Below, piece by piece: positions 63,968-64,000 of a DNA stretch of 64,000 nt (position 1 is its first letter; every line of letters starts with the position of its first letter). Source of the stretch: DASXMT01 sp963803065 (GTDB lineage: Bacteria; Actinomycetota; Acidimicrobiia; Acidimicrobiales; RAAP-2); the NCBI GenBank assembly GCA_963803065.1, contig CAWDKW010000009.1, positions 372,001 to 436,000 on the forward strand. The letters are read 5' to 3'. The notes under the pieces were generated by a model that saw nothing but the letters and a program-made list of their open reading frames with translations, was not told the origin of the DNA and did not search any database. Position numbers and translations under genes: made by a program.

Positions 63968-64000
63968 CTCGGGGGGGAGGGCTCGAACCTCCAACCTCAT
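63968..64000 (-). tRNA. partial tRNA 3' end
   Basis: The T-arm GGAGG-TTCGAGC-CCTCC and part of the acceptor stem are visible at the window end; the 5' part lies outside. The amino acid is not determined. It lies upstream of tRNA-Glu in transcription order. Confidence 0.6.

Noticed and set aside
1..64000. CRISPR array, prophage or intact insertion sequence
   Set aside because: No regularly spaced repeats, no integrase, transposase or phage structural genes were recognised anywhere in the window.

Overview
The window is high-GC DNA with frequent GTG/TTG starts, tightly overlapping ATGA/GTGA gene junctions, an F420-type split-barrel oxidoreductase and several genes that resemble mycobacterial dormancy genes. 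This points to an actinobacterium (Actinomycetota). The exact lineage cannot be read from the sequence; an acidimicrobial or other non-mycobacterial actinobacterium would fit.

Region 1 (0-11.5 kb) holds central carbon and electron metabolism. It has GAPDH, a 2-oxoacid:ferredoxin oxidoreductase (gamma, alpha, beta), and a GltD-like NAD(P)H/FAD oxidoreductase carrying a PorD-like ferredoxin tail. On the other strand lie PEP synthase, phosphofructokinase, a 50-residue small ORF and an acetyl-CoA hydrolase/transferase. Region 2 (11.5-26.8 kb) is a stress/dormancy island: MgtA-like P-type ATPase, aldehyde dehydrogenase, phosphoglycerate kinase, HTH-split-barrel flavoprotein, GH5 lipoprotein, flavodoxin, a P1B-5 metal ATPase with a C-terminal hemerythrin domain, Hsp20, a three-gene cytochrome b module and an SRPBCC protein. 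Ten 14-bp near-palindromes resembling the mycobacterial DosR/DevR box (core GGGACTWWAGTCCC) occur in the window, most of them 35-190 bp upstream of these genes. The main inference is therefore a DosR-like hypoxia regulon, although no DevR/DevS gene is in the window.

Region 3 (26.8-37.6 kb) has a SoxR-like operator in front of an F420-type oxidoreductase and a quinone oxidoreductase, then a two-domain VOC protein and an arginine/ornithine to proline to glutamate route (PutA, TIGR00300-type ornithine cyclodeaminase, a truncated arginine dihydrolase). It ends with a DUF167 protein, a decayed AlkA glycosylase and an ATP-grasp protein.

Region 4 (37.8-48 kb) carries a six-gene group-4-hydrogenase-like membrane complex in the order of M. 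tuberculosis Rv0082-Rv0087, followed by an Rv0081-like ArsR regulator. The large subunit lacks the nickel cysteine motifs, so this is better called an energy-converting hydrogenase-related (Ehr) complex than a hydrogenase. Five of its six genes are broken by many one-base frameshifts, from decay or from sequencing error. A sulfur/persulfide module follows (ArsR-rhodanese, DsrE, sulfide:quinone reductase).

Region 5 (48-64 kb) has a proton P-type ATPase and an epimerase (each with one frameshift), a COQ4-like protein, an Fbp-type iron(III) ABC transporter in two divergent pieces, a Kelch/NHL-repeat membrane-anchored protein, a methyltransferase, an unknown protein, tRNA-Glu and the 3' end of a second tRNA.
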